64,000 nt of DNA from Paenibacillus oleatilyticus (GCF_018998565.1 NZ_JAHNZO010000030.1:36349-100348), one strand, 5' to 3'; positions 15,566 through 22,479 are shown, counted from the first letter of the stretch. Notes: generated by a model from the letters alone, not told the origin. Numbers and translations: made by a program.

Positions 15566-15775
15566 ATGGATACCAACGTTTTAAAAGGAAAATGGAGGCA
15601 GTTGAAGGGCGAAGCGCAAAAGCAATGGGGCAAATTTACCGATGACGACCTCGACGTTATTAACGGGGAAAAGGAAAAGCTCCTCGGGAAGCTTCAGGAG
15701 AAGTACGGGCATACCAAAGAAGCCGCGCAGGAGGAATACGACCGCTGGGAAAGCGGCTGGCGCGACCGGTTTTAG
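15566..15775 (+). CDS. csbD: CsbD-family stress protein
   Basis: A 69-residue CsbD-like protein with the standard opening MDTNVLKGKWRQLKGEAQKQWG, then DDDLDVINGEKEKLLGKLQEKYGHTKEAAQEEYDRWE. It is highly charged, helical and cytosolic; the molecular function is unknown, but the family is widely induced by general stress. The start at 15566 has AAAGGAG eight bases upstream; a longer in-frame start at 15530 would include the promoter region and is rejected. A sigma-B-like promoter lies just upstream, back to back with the one for the catalase operon. Confidence 0.9.
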   Translation: MDTNVLKGKWRQLKGEAQKQWGKFTDDDLDVINGEKEKLLGKLQEKYGHTKEAAQEEYDRWESGWRDRF

Positions 15776-15831
15776 CTTTCCGCATGATGAACTGCATGAA
15801 AAGTTTGCACCGCTGATAGTTTTATGCTAAA

Positions 15832-15877
15832 AAAGAGAAAGAGCCCACATCCGTTTGGATGCAAGCTCTTTCTCTTT
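15832..15877 (-). terminator. Terminator after the tRNA-Glu/tRNA-Leu unit
   Basis: Long stem AAAGAGAAAGAGC/GCTCTTTCTCTTT with an inner CATCC/GGATG stem and a T-tract on the minus strand. It may also stop csbD on the plus strand. Confidence 0.8.
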
Positions 15878-15881
15878 GTGA

Positions 15882-15964
15882 TGCGGTTGAGAGGACTCGA
15901 ACCTCCACGAGCGTACGCCCACTACCCCCTCAAGATAGCGTGTCTGCCATTCCACCACAACCGC
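15882..15964 (-). tRNA. tRNA-Leu (anticodon GAG), copy 2
   Basis: An 83-nucleotide tRNA nearly identical to the copy at 13823, with one visible variable-arm difference (CGTACGCTCGT against CGTACGCCCGT). Anticodon loop TTGAGGG; no encoded CCA. Confidence 0.93.
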
Positions 15965-16215
15965 AGGTTACTGTAGGGGGAAGCCCGGCGGGTTCTCGCC
16001 CCTACTATCTATGACCCGTAGGGGATACTCTCCGTTTCACTTCGAGACTGCGAAGCGGTTCCTGCCGAAGCTTATGCTCCGACGAACCCGAGGGTTCTCA
16101 TCCCTACTATCTATGACCCGTAGGGGATACTCTCCGTTTCACTCCGAGACTGCGAAGCGGTTCCTGCCGAAGCTTATGCTCCGACGAACCCGAGGGTTCT
16201 CACCCCTACTATCTA
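15965..16215. repeat. 102-bp tandem repeats carrying tRNA-Glu 3'-end fragments
   Basis: Two near-identical 102-bp units (16003-16104 and 16105-16206) and the beginning of a third that is the tRNA-Glu gene itself. Each unit begins with TACTATCTATGACCCGTAGGGGAT, of which the last 15 bases are the antisense of the tRNA-Glu 3' end. A module (ACTCTCCGTTTCAC...GCTCCGACGAACCCGAGGGTTCTC) then ends in ATCCCTAC, complementary to the tRNA piece, so each unit can fold on itself. A shorter relative lies at 15973-16002. The units differ by one or two bases, so the duplication looks recent. No coding capacity is seen. Confidence 0.85.
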
Positions 16216-16287
16216 TGACCCGTAGGGGATTCGAACCCCTGTTACCTCCGTGAAAGGGAGGTGTCTTAACCCCTTGACCAACGGGCC
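16216..16287 (-). tRNA. tRNA-Glu (anticodon UUC)
   Basis: A 72-nucleotide tRNA: acceptor GGCCCGT/ACGGGTC with one G-U pair, anticodon stem-loop CCTCC-CTTTCAC-GGAGG reading TTC, and T-arm GGGGTTCGAATCCCC. CCA is not encoded. It is followed on the minus strand by the tandem repeats and tRNA-Leu, all probably from one promoter. Confidence 0.94.
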
Positions 16288-16327
16288 ATGCTGTTTATGA
16301 TCGCCGCCTTTTTGAGCGACAAGTGTT

Positions 16328-16356
16328 ATTATAGCGGAATGGGATGAGCTTGACAA
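16328..16356 (-). promoter_or_regulatory. Strong promoter for tRNA-Glu (and tRNA-Leu)
   Basis: TTGTCA (16351-16356), 17-base spacer, TATAAT (16328-16333) on the minus strand: a near-consensus sigma-A promoter 40 bases before the tRNA. Confidence 0.8.
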
Positions 16357-16387
16357 GCCCCTTTTGCGAAAAAAATTTTTCGCCTTT

Positions 16388-16416
16388 TTGGAGGTAATCC
16401 CCCCATATGTTACAAT
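16388..16416 (+). promoter_or_regulatory. Promoter of corA
   Basis: TTGGAG (16388-16393), 17-base spacer, TACAAT (16411-16416), about 41 bases before the corA start. An A/T-rich near-palindrome GCGAAAAAAATTTTTCGC at 16366-16383 lies between it and the divergent tRNA promoter. Confidence 0.5.
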
Positions 16417-16457
16417 CAACTGCAAAAGGACCCCATTCCCCTACAGAGGTGTATTCG

Positions 16458-17390
16458 ATGCTGGTATTCAACCATGCTACCGGTCAGGTTACGGAACAGG
16501 CAGCCCGAGTTCCGGGCGACAACGAGAACGTCTGGCTCCATATGACAGCTCCCGAAGCAAAGCAGGTGGAACACGTACTTAAACATCAGTTTCATTGCCA
16601 CCCGCTTGTGGTTGAGGATTGCATCAAGCTGAATCAGCGTCCCAAAATGGACCGGTACAAAGACCATGTCTTCATCACGTTTTTTGCCGTGGTCGACAAG
16701 CAGCTTACTACGGCCGAAATCGCTATCGTGGTCGGTAAAAATTTTGTCATTACCATTTGTAGAGAGCCTCTTCCTTTTTTCGACGAGCTCCAAAAGCATT
16801 TCTTGCAGGTCGAAGGCAGCATGGAGCATTGCGGACGCATCTTATATTTACTATTAGACCGCTGTGTCGACGACTATACCGACATCATCAATCAGATCGA
16901 GGACCGCGTCGACCGCTTGGAGCAAATGATTTACCGTAATCCTTACGTCCACGTATCCCGAGAAATATTTAAATCGAAACGAAAAATGCATCGTCTCCGT
17001 CGCATTATCGCCGAAGAGAAAACGATGCTGGGTACGATAACGCATCAGAGCTTCCCGTATATTCGCCAGGAAGCGGATGTCTATTTTATCGACATCTACG
17101 ATCATATTTCCCGCGTTGTCGATTCCTTGGACGTATTTCGGGAATCGCTCACCGGCCTGCTTGAGCTGCAAATGAGCATTAAATCGGACCGTATGAACGA
17201 GATCATGAAGACGCTGACCATTATCAGCTCGATTTTTCTCCCGCTGACCTGTATCGTTGGTTTGTACGGTATGAATTTCAAGAATATCCCCGAGCTCAAC
17301 TGGAGCTTCGGGTACGCATACGTTTGGATCGTCATGATCGTTGTTACGATCTCCTTGTGGGCCATTTTTAAGTGGAAAAAATGGATTTAG
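16458..17390 (+). CDS. corA: CorA-family magnesium transporter
   Basis: A pentameric Mg2+ (or Co2+/Ni2+) channel of the plasma membrane. The 310-residue protein has the cytosolic funnel domain and long stalk helix (ending IKSDRMNEIMKTLTIISSIFLPLT), then two C-terminal membrane helices. The signature YGMNF selectivity motif lies in the loop between them, and the C-terminus is the basic FKWKKWI. ATG 16458 has AGAGGTG six bases upstream; an in-frame ATG at 16407 lies within the promoter region and is rejected. It interrupts what in B. subtilis would be a continuous tRNA cluster. No Mg2+ riboswitch is evident in the short leader. Confidence 0.93.
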   Translation: MLVFNHATGQVTEQAARVPGDNENVWLHMTAPEAKQVEHVLKHQFHCHPLVVEDCIKLNQRPKMDRYKDHVFITFFAVVDKQLTTAEIAIVVGKNFVITICREPLPFFDELQKHFLQVEGSMEHCGRILYLLLDRCVDDYTDIINQIEDRVDRLEQMIYRNPYVHVSREIFKSKRKMHRLRRIIAEEKTMLGTITHQSFPYIRQEADVYFIDIYDHISRVVDSLDVFRESLTGLLELQMSIKSDRMNEIMKTLTIISSIFLPLTCIVGLYGMNFKNIPELNWSFGYAYVWIVMIVVTISLWAIFKWKKWI

Positions 17391-17473
17391 CCCGGTGACT
17401 TCGCGGCACATAGCTGCCGCTCCGACGAACCTCCGGTTCTCATCTCTCTCCACGCCATACATAAAAAGGCCAC
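17391..17473. repeat. tRNA-associated repeat module, left copy
   Basis: Contains GACTTCGCGGC-CATAGC and GCTCCGACGAACC..CGGTTCTCATC, related to modules next to tRNA-Glu (16003-16206) and at 17726-17828. Its end TCTCTCTCC is complementary to the tRNA-Ser acceptor. The following GCCATACATAAAAAGG is the inverted counterpart of 17726-17742, so the two would have formed one long bidirectional terminator before the foldback insertion. Confidence 0.65.
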
Positions 17474-17489
17474 CCTTTTCAGGTAGCCG
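17474..17489. repeat. 16-bp direct repeat flanking foldback copy B (left)
   Basis: CCTTTTCAGGTAGCCG, repeated exactly at 17710-17725. It looks like a target-site duplication inside a terminator hairpin. Confidence 0.7.
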
Positions 17490-17709
17490 CAGAGTATTGA
17501 GAAAGTGTTCAAATGGGATTATAGAGGTTACGAAGGGGTGGGGTATCCACTTCCGACCGCTGTTGTCATCGGGAAATTTGATTGGAAGCCGCTAAGTAGC
17601 GGACATTTCCCGATGACAAAGGCGGCCGTTATCGCTTCTCCAGTGGATACCCCACCTACGTTTCTTCTCTATTTTTGTAAAAGCTCACTTTTCAACAGCC
17701 TAAGTTTAT
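17490..17709. mobile_element. Foldback (MITE-like) element, copy B, about 220 bp
   Basis: Outer halves are inverted repeats (GGGGTGGGGTATCCACTTC on the left against CCAGTGGATACCCCACC on the right). An inner perfect stem TTGTCATCGGGAAAT / ATTTCCCGATGACAA encloses a GCCGCTAAGTAGCGG turn. The outer arms match copy A at 1522-1668, which lacks the inner stem. There is no reading frame. The element is flanked by an exact 16-bp direct repeat. Confidence 0.65.
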
Positions 17710-17725
17710 CCTTTTCAGGTAGCCG
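17710..17725. repeat. 16-bp direct repeat flanking foldback copy B (right)
   Basis: Exact copy of 17474-17489. Confidence 0.7.
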
Positions 17726-17828
17726 GTCTTTTTATGTATGGCGGAGAGAGAGAGGGATACTCGCGCTCCGCTTGCGAGACTTCGCGGCGCATGGCCGCCT
17801 CGGGTTCGAATCCCTCTTCGTCTCTCCG
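17726..17828 (+). pseudogene. tRNA-Ser-derived pseudo-tRNA module
   Basis: The plus strand reads GGAGAGA ... GGGTTCGAATCCC-TCTTCG-TCTCTCCG: a serine-type acceptor stem and a T-arm almost identical to the true tRNA-Ser 3' end, but with four extra bases (TTCG) between T-stem and acceptor. In place of D- and anticodon arms there is a GC-rich module (GGATACTCGCGCTCCGCTTGCGAGACTTCGCGGC). No anticodon arm can be drawn, so it should not make a working tRNA. It lies head to head with the real tRNA-Ser around a terminator. Confidence 0.6.
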
Positions 17829-17839
17829 TAGACAATAAA

Positions 17840-17859
17840 AAACCGCCTTTCGGCGGTTT
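17840..17859 (-). terminator. Terminator after tRNA-Asn/tRNA-Ser
   Basis: AAACCGCC-TTTC-GGCGGTTT with six T on the minus strand. Confidence 0.85.
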
Positions 17860-17872
17860 CGTTTATGATCTA

Positions 17873-17960
17873 CGGAGAGAGAGGGATTCGAACCCTCGCA
17901 CCACTTACGCAGTCTAACCCCTTAGCAGAGGGTCCCCTTGAGCCACTTGGGTATCTCTCC
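17873..17960 (-). tRNA. tRNA-Ser (anticodon GCU)
   Basis: An 88-nucleotide class II tRNA: acceptor GGAGAGA/TCTCTCC with discriminator G, anticodon loop CTGCTAA reading GCT, long variable arm and T-arm GAGGGTTCGAATCCCTC. CCA is not encoded. Confidence 0.93.
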
Positions 17961-17970
17961 AAAGAAAGAA

Positions 17971-18046
17971 TGGCTCCCCGAACAGGACTCGAACCTGTGA
18001 CAACTCGATTAACAGTCGAGTGCTCTACCAACTGAGCTATCGGGGA
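17971..18046 (-). tRNA. tRNA-Asn (anticodon GUU)
   Basis: A 76-nucleotide tRNA including an encoded CCA: acceptor TCCCCGA/TCGGGGA, anticodon loop CTGTTAA reading GTT, T-arm ACAGGTTCGAGTCCTGT. It lies directly upstream of tRNA-Ser and is cotranscribed with it. Confidence 0.95.
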
Positions 18047-18064
18047 AAGACAATTTTTAATTTA

Positions 18065-18541
18065 TCATGAATGCGGCTGTAAGTCAAGGGCAAGCAATTT
18101 TAACTTGCCTTTGCAGAAACCGCAGACGTATTTCTTCGGATCGGTCTTGCGTTTACGCATATACTCCGCGCTGCAGCTTGTACAAACGAGCTTGTACCGG
18201 TAAGGCTCGGTACGCTTCAGCTCCTGCGGGAGCGACCGGCAATAGCGCGTCCCCCCGACCTTGGCCAGCAGCCGCTTGAAATCGTCATCCCGGTGCTGGT
18301 ACCCTCCGCCCAACAAATGCAGATGGTAATGGCACAATTCATGCTTAATAATCTTCTCCACGTCCGCGGCTCCGAACTGTTCATACTGCAGCCAGCTGAT
18401 CTCGATATCGTGCGTCCGGGTGAAATAGCGCCCTCCCGTTGACCTTAATCTCCGGTTGAACCTCGCCCGATGCAAAAAAGGACACCCAAACGACGACAGC
18501 GATATTTGCTCTACCCACAGCTGCAGCTGTCGGTCATCCAT
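18065..18541 (-). CDS. SprT-family metallopeptidase-like protein
   Basis: A 158-residue zinc protein of the SprT/YdcK family. The HExxH-type motif appears as HELCHYHLH (about residue 67), in which the Glu and two His would form the metal active site. A C-terminal zinc ribbon (LVCTSCSAEYMRK...KYVCGFCKGKL) follows. The biological substrate in bacteria is not established; eukaryotic SPRTN relatives cleave DNA-crosslinked proteins. It lies next to cmpA and tex as in B. subtilis, and immediately upstream of the Asn/Ser tRNA genes on the same strand. Confidence 0.88.
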   Translation of the reverse strand: MDDRQLQLWVEQISLSSFGCPFLHRARFNRRLRSTGGRYFTRTHDIEISWLQYEQFGAADVEKIIKHELCHYHLHLLGGGYQHRDDDFKRLLAKVGGTRYCRSLPQELKRTEPYRYKLVCTSCSAEYMRKRKTDPKKYVCGFCKGKLKLLALDLQPHS

Positions 18542-18681
18542 CGTTTTCCCACCCTTACTCTCTGGTTTCTCTTCGTTTCTCTCTTGAATTGTAACCGCAG
18601 GTTAGGCTAAACTGTCAAGTAGGAATCTGGAATTGCTTCGGACAAATCGTCCCTTTGACCCATAGAGAGGAGTTTAACCCG

Positions 18682-19044
18682 ATGTTCAAAAAGAAATGCG
18701 CTCTGCTTAAGCTGGAGGACCGGATCGAATTCGTGGAAATGCCCGCTACCCATATGTACCAACTGGCCGCGCTTAATCAGCGGCTGCATAAGGAGCTGGA
18801 CAAGCTGACGACCCCCAATGCTCCCAAACTGCCGGTGTTCATCGCGGAATTCGACGGACTTGAGCTTGTTCATCCGGACTATACGCTCCAGCACGGTCTG
18901 GACTACATCAACCGTTTGGAACAGACGTTCAGCGCAATCCAAGAGCAGGAAAAAGAATATCCGCTCATCTCCCTCTTGACCGAGATTCGCGCGCTTCAGG
19001 CACAGCTTGAGCAGTGGTACGAAGAGGAACAAGACTTCGCTTAA
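18682..19044 (+). CDS. Conserved-looking hypothetical protein
   Basis: A 120-residue soluble protein that I do not recognise. It begins MFKKKCALLKLEDRIEFVEMP, carries a mid helix (MYQLAALNQRLHKELDKL) and ends in a coiled-coil-like acidic helix (LLTEIRALQAQLEQWYEEEQDF). No signal peptide or catalytic motif is seen. ATG 18682 has GAGGAG eight bases upstream; the in-frame ATG at 18655 has no site. It precedes cmpA on the same strand by about 70 bp, so a two-gene transcript is possible. The start codon and ribosome site make it a confident gene without a function. Confidence 0.72.
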   Translation: MFKKKCALLKLEDRIEFVEMPATHMYQLAALNQRLHKELDKLTTPNAPKLPVFIAEFDGLELVHPDYTLQHGLDYINRLEQTFSAIQEQEKEYPLISLLTEIRALQAQLEQWYEEEQDFA

Positions 19045-19116
19045 AAAGGACCTGCACCCGAAACGGCTCCCGCCCATATGCTGTATTGTGTACGGCAGCT
19101 AGACGGGAAGGGACTG

Positions 19117-19263
19117 ATGGTGTTGCCACAATGGCTTTGCAACCAGCTGATGCGGGCATTTTACAACAAAAACCGCCGGCAAATCCGTTTGTTGAACGAT
19201 TGCTGGTTTTTTTACCGCACCCGCAAAAGCGAGACGGACCCCACGACATCCCAGCTTCAATAA
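19117..19263 (+). CDS. cmpA: Cortex morphogenetic protein CmpA
   Basis: A 48-residue protein matching the small sporulation protein CmpA: the core PQWLCNQLMRAFYNKNRRQIRLLNDCWFFYRTRK has the family's WL-Q-x-AF-x-K and IKLLNxCWYFYR patterns. In B. subtilis CmpA acts with the ClpXP protease to degrade SpoIVA in sporulating cells with defective coats. Starts are ATG 19117 or GTG 19120 (spacing four or seven from AAGGG). Its position beside sprT and tex matches B. subtilis. It marks the organism as an endospore former. A strong bidirectional terminator follows. Confidence 0.85.
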   Translation: MVLPQWLCNQLMRAFYNKNRRQIRLLNDCWFFYRTRKSETDPTTSQLQ

Positions 19264-19286
19264 AAGATGAGCTCACGCTCAAAAAC

Positions 19287-19357
19287 AAATAGAGCATACG
19301 CCAGAGCGAAGGACGCAGCTTCCGCTACATCCTTTTTCTCCGGCTTATGCTCTATTT
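19287..19357. terminator. Bidirectional terminator between cmpA and tex
   Basis: Long stem beginning AAATAGAGCATA and ending TATGCTCTATTT, with inner GAG/CTC and GGA/TCC pairing and T-rich bases after it on the plus strand. Confidence 0.75.
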
Positions 19358-19362
19358 TATGC

Positions 19363-21588
19363 TTAAGAAGGCTTTTTCATCGTTAGCCCGACGCGGCCCT
19401 TTTTCAGGTCGACGTTGAGCACCCATACCGTCACGACATCCCCTACGGACACGACGTCCATCGGATGCTTCACGTAGGAATTGCTTAACTGCGAAATATG
19501 AACGAGCCCGTCGTTTTTGATGCCAATATCGACGAAAGCGCCGAAATCGATCACGTTGCGCACGGTTCCCTGCAGCTCCATGCCCGGCTTCAAATCTTCG
19601 ATCTGCAGCACGTCCGTGCGGAAAATCGGCGCCGGCAGCTCCTCCCGCGGATCGCGTCCCGGCCGCTGCAGCGAATCGAGAATGTCGCGCAGCGTCGGCA
19701 CCCCGACGCCAAGCTTCGGAGCGAGCTCCTCCGGCTCCAGGCTTTGCAGCATGGCTTTCAGTTCGGCACTGCCAAGCTGCGACAGTTCCAGCTTCAGCTC
19801 GCGGAACAGCTTGTCGACCACCTCGTATGACTCCGGGTGGATCGGCGTATTATCCAGCGGATTGCTGCCTTCAGCGATCCGCAAAAAGCCGACGCACTGC
19901 TCGAACGCCTTCGCTCCGAGCCGAGGAACCTTTTGCAGCTGCGCCCGGCTCGTAAATTTCCCGTTGTCGTCGCGGTATTTTACGATATTTTTGGCCAGCG
20001 TACTGTTCACGCCCGACACATAGGACAACAGCGACGGCGACGCCGTGTTCACGTCCACGCCCACATGGTTTACCGCCGACTCAACGACGAACTTCAGGCT
20101 CTCTTCGAGCCTTTTTTGCGTGACGTCATGCTGGTATTGGCCAACACCGATCGCTTTCGGCTCGATTTTGACCAGCTCCGCCAGCGGGTCCTGCAGCCGC
20201 CGCGCGATGGAGATCGCGCTCCGTTCCGCTACGTCCAAGTCCGGGAACTCCGTCTGCGCCAGCTTGGAAGCCGAATAGACGCTCGCCCCGGCTTCGTTGA
20301 CGATCAAATACTGCAGCTTCCGCTGCTTTATCTCGCTGATCAGCTCGGCCACGAATTGTTCCGTCTCGCGGGACGCCGTCCCGTTGCCAATGACGATCAA
20401 TTCGACGCGGTAAGCGTCGATCAGACGCTTGAACGTCGCTTTCGCTTCCGCTACTTTATTGTTCGGAGGCGTCGGGTATGTGACGGCGATCTCCAACATT
20501 TTGCCCGTATCGTCGACGACAGCCAGCTTGCAGCCTGTCCGGTACGCGGGATCGACGCCAAGCACCACCTTGCCCTTGACCGGCGGCTGAAGCAGCAGAT
20601 TGCGCAAATTTTCGGCGAATACCTCGATCGCTTTTTCCTCGGCCTTCTCCGTCATTTCATTGCGCACTTCGCGCTCGATGGACGAGGCGATCAGCCGTTT
20701 GTACGCATCTTCAATGACAGCCGTCAATGTGTCGCGAACGATGGAAGGCCCCTTGAGCACTTGCTTCGCGATATACTCGTGAATCCGCTCGACCGGAACG
20801 TCCAGCGCCACCTTCAGCACTTCTTCCCGTTCTCCGCGATTGATCGCGAGAATCCGGTGCGGCGGTAGCTTGCGGACCGGCTCCTGGTAGCTGTAATACA
20901 TCTCGTAGACGGATTCTTGCTCGGCGTCCTTGGCTTCGGTCCGCAGGATGCCCTGCTCAAACGTGTGACGGCGCACCCAAGCGCGGATTTTCGCATCGTC
21001 GGCGATTTGCTCCGCAATGATATCCATCGCGCCTTGTACGGCTTCCTCGGCCGTCTGAACGCCTTTCTCCTCGCTGACATACTTGCCCGCTTCGGCAAGC
21101 AGATCGCCCTGCTTGGGCTGCGTCTGAATCCAGAGCGCCAGAGGCTCGAGCCCCTTCTCCTTCGCCACGCTGGCGCGCGTCTTGCGCTTCTGCCGATACG
21201 GGCGGTACAAGTCCTCGACTTCCTGCAACTTGACCGACTGCTCGATCGCCGTACGCAGCTCGGCCGTCAGCTTGCCCTGCTCGTCGATCAGACGGATGAC
21301 CTCCAGCTTCCGGTCCTCCAGATTGCGCAAATACGTCAGCCGCTCTTCAATGTCCCGCAGCTGATTTTCGTCGAGCTCTCCGGTCATTTCTTTCCGGTAC
21401 CGGGCGATAAAAGGAATCGTATTCCCCTCATCCAGCAGACCGACCGTCGTCTTCACCCGGCCTGCGGCGATTTGCAGCTCGGACGCGATCTGCTTCAGAA
21501 TGCGTTCCTGAATCGCCGCTTTCATCTCTTCCGTCAGTTCCACAACCGCCCGAACTTCTTCCGTCTGACCCGTTTTCTCTTTTGCCAT
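19363..21588 (-). CDS. tex: Tex-family S1 RNA-binding protein
   Basis: A 741-residue Tex/YdcI homologue that binds nucleic acid and is linked to transcription control. Domains in order: N-terminal helical region (EERILKQIASELQIAAGRVKTTVGLLDEGNTIPFIARYRKE), the YqgF-like RNase H fold (VVLGVDPAYRTGCKLAVVD), helix-hairpin-helix motifs (TASPSLLSYVSGVNSTLAKNIVKYR) and a C-terminal S1 domain (GMELQGTVRNVIDFGAFVDIGIKNDGLVHIS). ATG 21588 has GGAGGAG nine bases upstream. In B. subtilis the rsbRSTUVW-sigB-rsbX block separates ndoA from this gene; here endoA lies only about 60 bp upstream. It may be cotranscribed with endoAI-endoA. Confidence 0.95.
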   Translation of the reverse strand: MAKEKTGQTEEVRAVVELTEEMKAAIQERILKQIASELQIAAGRVKTTVGLLDEGNTIPFIARYRKEMTGELDENQLRDIEERLTYLRNLEDRKLEVIRLIDEQGKLTAELRTAIEQSVKLQEVEDLYRPYRQKRKTRASVAKEKGLEPLALWIQTQPKQGDLLAEAGKYVSEEKGVQTAEEAVQGAMDIIAEQIADDAKIRAWVRRHTFEQGILRTEAKDAEQESVYEMYYSYQEPVRKLPPHRILAINRGEREEVLKVALDVPVERIHEYIAKQVLKGPSIVRDTLTAVIEDAYKRLIASSIEREVRNEMTEKAEEKAIEVFAENLRNLLLQPPVKGKVVLGVDPAYRTGCKLAVVDDTGKMLEIAVTYPTPPNNKVAEAKATFKRLIDAYRVELIVIGNGTASRETEQFVAELISEIKQRKLQYLIVNEAGASVYSASKLAQTEFPDLDVAERSAISIARRLQDPLAELVKIEPKAIGVGQYQHDVTQKRLEESLKFVVESAVNHVGVDVNTASPSLLSYVSGVNSTLAKNIVKYRDDNGKFTSRAQLQKVPRLGAKAFEQCVGFLRIAEGSNPLDNTPIHPESYEVVDKLFRELKLELSQLGSAELKAMLQSLEPEELAPKLGVGVPTLRDILDSLQRPGRDPREELPAPIFRTDVLQIEDLKPGMELQGTVRNVIDFGAFVDIGIKNDGLVHISQLSNSYVKHPMDVVSVGDVVTVWVLNVDLKKGRVGLTMKKPS

Positions 21589-21651
21589 CCGACTTTTCTC
21601 CTCCCAGACATAAAAAAGCGAGGGTACCCGCACCCCCGCCTCGTCAGCATG

Positions 21652-22002
21652 TTAAAACTCAATCAGACCTACGCTTATTTGCAAAGCTTCATCGACCTTG
21701 CGCATGGTTTCCTCATCCAAGTGCGTGATTTTGTCCGTCAGGCGCTGCTTATCGATGGTCCGAATCTGCTCCAGCAGGATGACCGAATCCCTGTCAAAAC
21801 CGTGCGCTTCCGCGTCAATCTCCACATGCGTCGGCAGCTTGGCTTTTTGAATCTGCGCCGTAATCGCCGCTACGATCACCGTAGGACTGAAGCGATTGCC
21901 GATATCATTCTGAATGATCAGTACGGGCCGAATGCCGCCCTGCTCCGAACCGACGACCGGTGAAAGATCCGCGAAAAAAACATCGCCACGTTTGACAATC
22001 AA
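21652..22002 (-). CDS. ndoA: EndoA (MazF-type) mRNA endoribonuclease toxin
   Basis: A 116-residue toxin that cuts RNA at short sequence sites; B. subtilis EndoA cleaves UACAU. The family hallmarks are complete: MIVKRGDVFFADLSPVVGSEQGGIRPVLIIQND, with catalytic Arg (GIRPV), and TVIVAAITAQIQKAKLPTHVEI with catalytic Thr/Ser region, ending GLIEF. It follows its antitoxin by 3 bp, so the pair is cotranscribed and likely translationally coupled. The length equals that of B. subtilis EndoA. Confidence 0.95.
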   Translation of the reverse strand: MIVKRGDVFFADLSPVVGSEQGGIRPVLIIQNDIGNRFSPTVIVAAITAQIQKAKLPTHVEIDAEAHGFDRDSVILLEQIRTIDKQRLTDKITHLDEETMRKVDEALQISVGLIEF

Positions 22003-22005
22003 GCG

Positions 22006-22287
22006 TCACACCCCGCTTACCAGGCGGTCCAGCGTATTGTCCGCTTCTTCCTCCGCCTGAAACGCTTCCGAGGCCATGTTCAGGTTGATCTTAGCCATTT
22101 CCATATAGCCGCGTTGCATCGATTCGCGCAAATGCCGTTTCTTACGCTCCAACAAGTAAAGCTTCATCGCCTGACGGATAAACTCGCTGCGGTTGGAATT
22201 TTCCTTCTCCACCAGATGATCGACTTCCTGCAGCAAATAATCCGGCAAGCTGATCATGATTCGCTTCGTGTTATGCGCACCCGCCAC
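22006..22287 (-). CDS. ndoAI: EndoAI antitoxin (ribbon-helix-helix)
   Basis: A 93-residue antitoxin. The N-terminal ribbon-helix-helix (KRIMISLPDYLLQEVDHLVEKENSNRSEFIRQAMKLYL) should dimerise and bind DNA, while the C-terminal helix (NLNMASEAFQAEEEADNTLDRLVSGV) binds and blocks EndoA. It starts at GTG 22287, nine bases after GGGGGTG. Such antitoxins often repress their own operon; a 26-bp near-perfect palindrome about 90 bp upstream (22374-22399) is a candidate operator or terminator. It is transcribed with endoA. Confidence 0.92.
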   Translation of the reverse strand: MAGAHNTKRIMISLPDYLLQEVDHLVEKENSNRSEFIRQAMKLYLLERKKRHLRESMQRGYMEMAKINLNMASEAFQAEEEADNTLDRLVSGV

Positions 22288-22373
22288 CTATACATGCACC
22301 CCCAAAAACATACAAGAACCTATTTCCATTATGGCAAACTTCCAGATAAAATATACAAAATCAATATATGCCG

Positions 22374-22399
22374 AAGGTATAGCATATATGTTATACCTT
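22374..22399. promoter_or_regulatory. 26-bp near-perfect palindrome upstream of endoAI
   Basis: AAGGTATA-(G)-CATATATG-(T)-TATACCTT, with only two mismatched positions. There is no T-tract on either side, so an operator for a dimeric regulator is more likely than a terminator. Confidence 0.5.
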
Positions 22400-22479
22400 G
22401 ACGCGCTCCGCAGCATTTTGCCTCTATACTTATTCGCGGCAAACCAAGAAAATCCTCTCATGTTAGGAGGAAAAATTCA

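Noticed and set aside
16003..16206. Possible CRISPR array
   Set aside because: Units are 102 bp, adjoining and without variable spacers; they carry tRNA-Glu sequence and no cas genes are near.
15965..16287. Integrated prophage or plasmid attachment site at tRNA-Glu
   Set aside because: Repeated tRNA 3' ends would fit att sites, but no integrase or phage gene lies between or beside them; kept only as one alternative origin of the repeats.
17726..17828. Functional second tRNA-Ser
   Set aside because: No anticodon arm can be folded and there are four extra bases between T-stem and acceptor.
20917..21963. Plus-strand frame across tex and endoA
   Set aside because: Overlaps two certain genes; rich in Leu/Arg/Gln repeats typical of antisense shadows.
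22288..22470. Riboswitch or T-box upstream of endoAI
   Set aside because: Only a single palindrome is present, with no conserved T-box or riboswitch core and no terminator/antiterminator pair.
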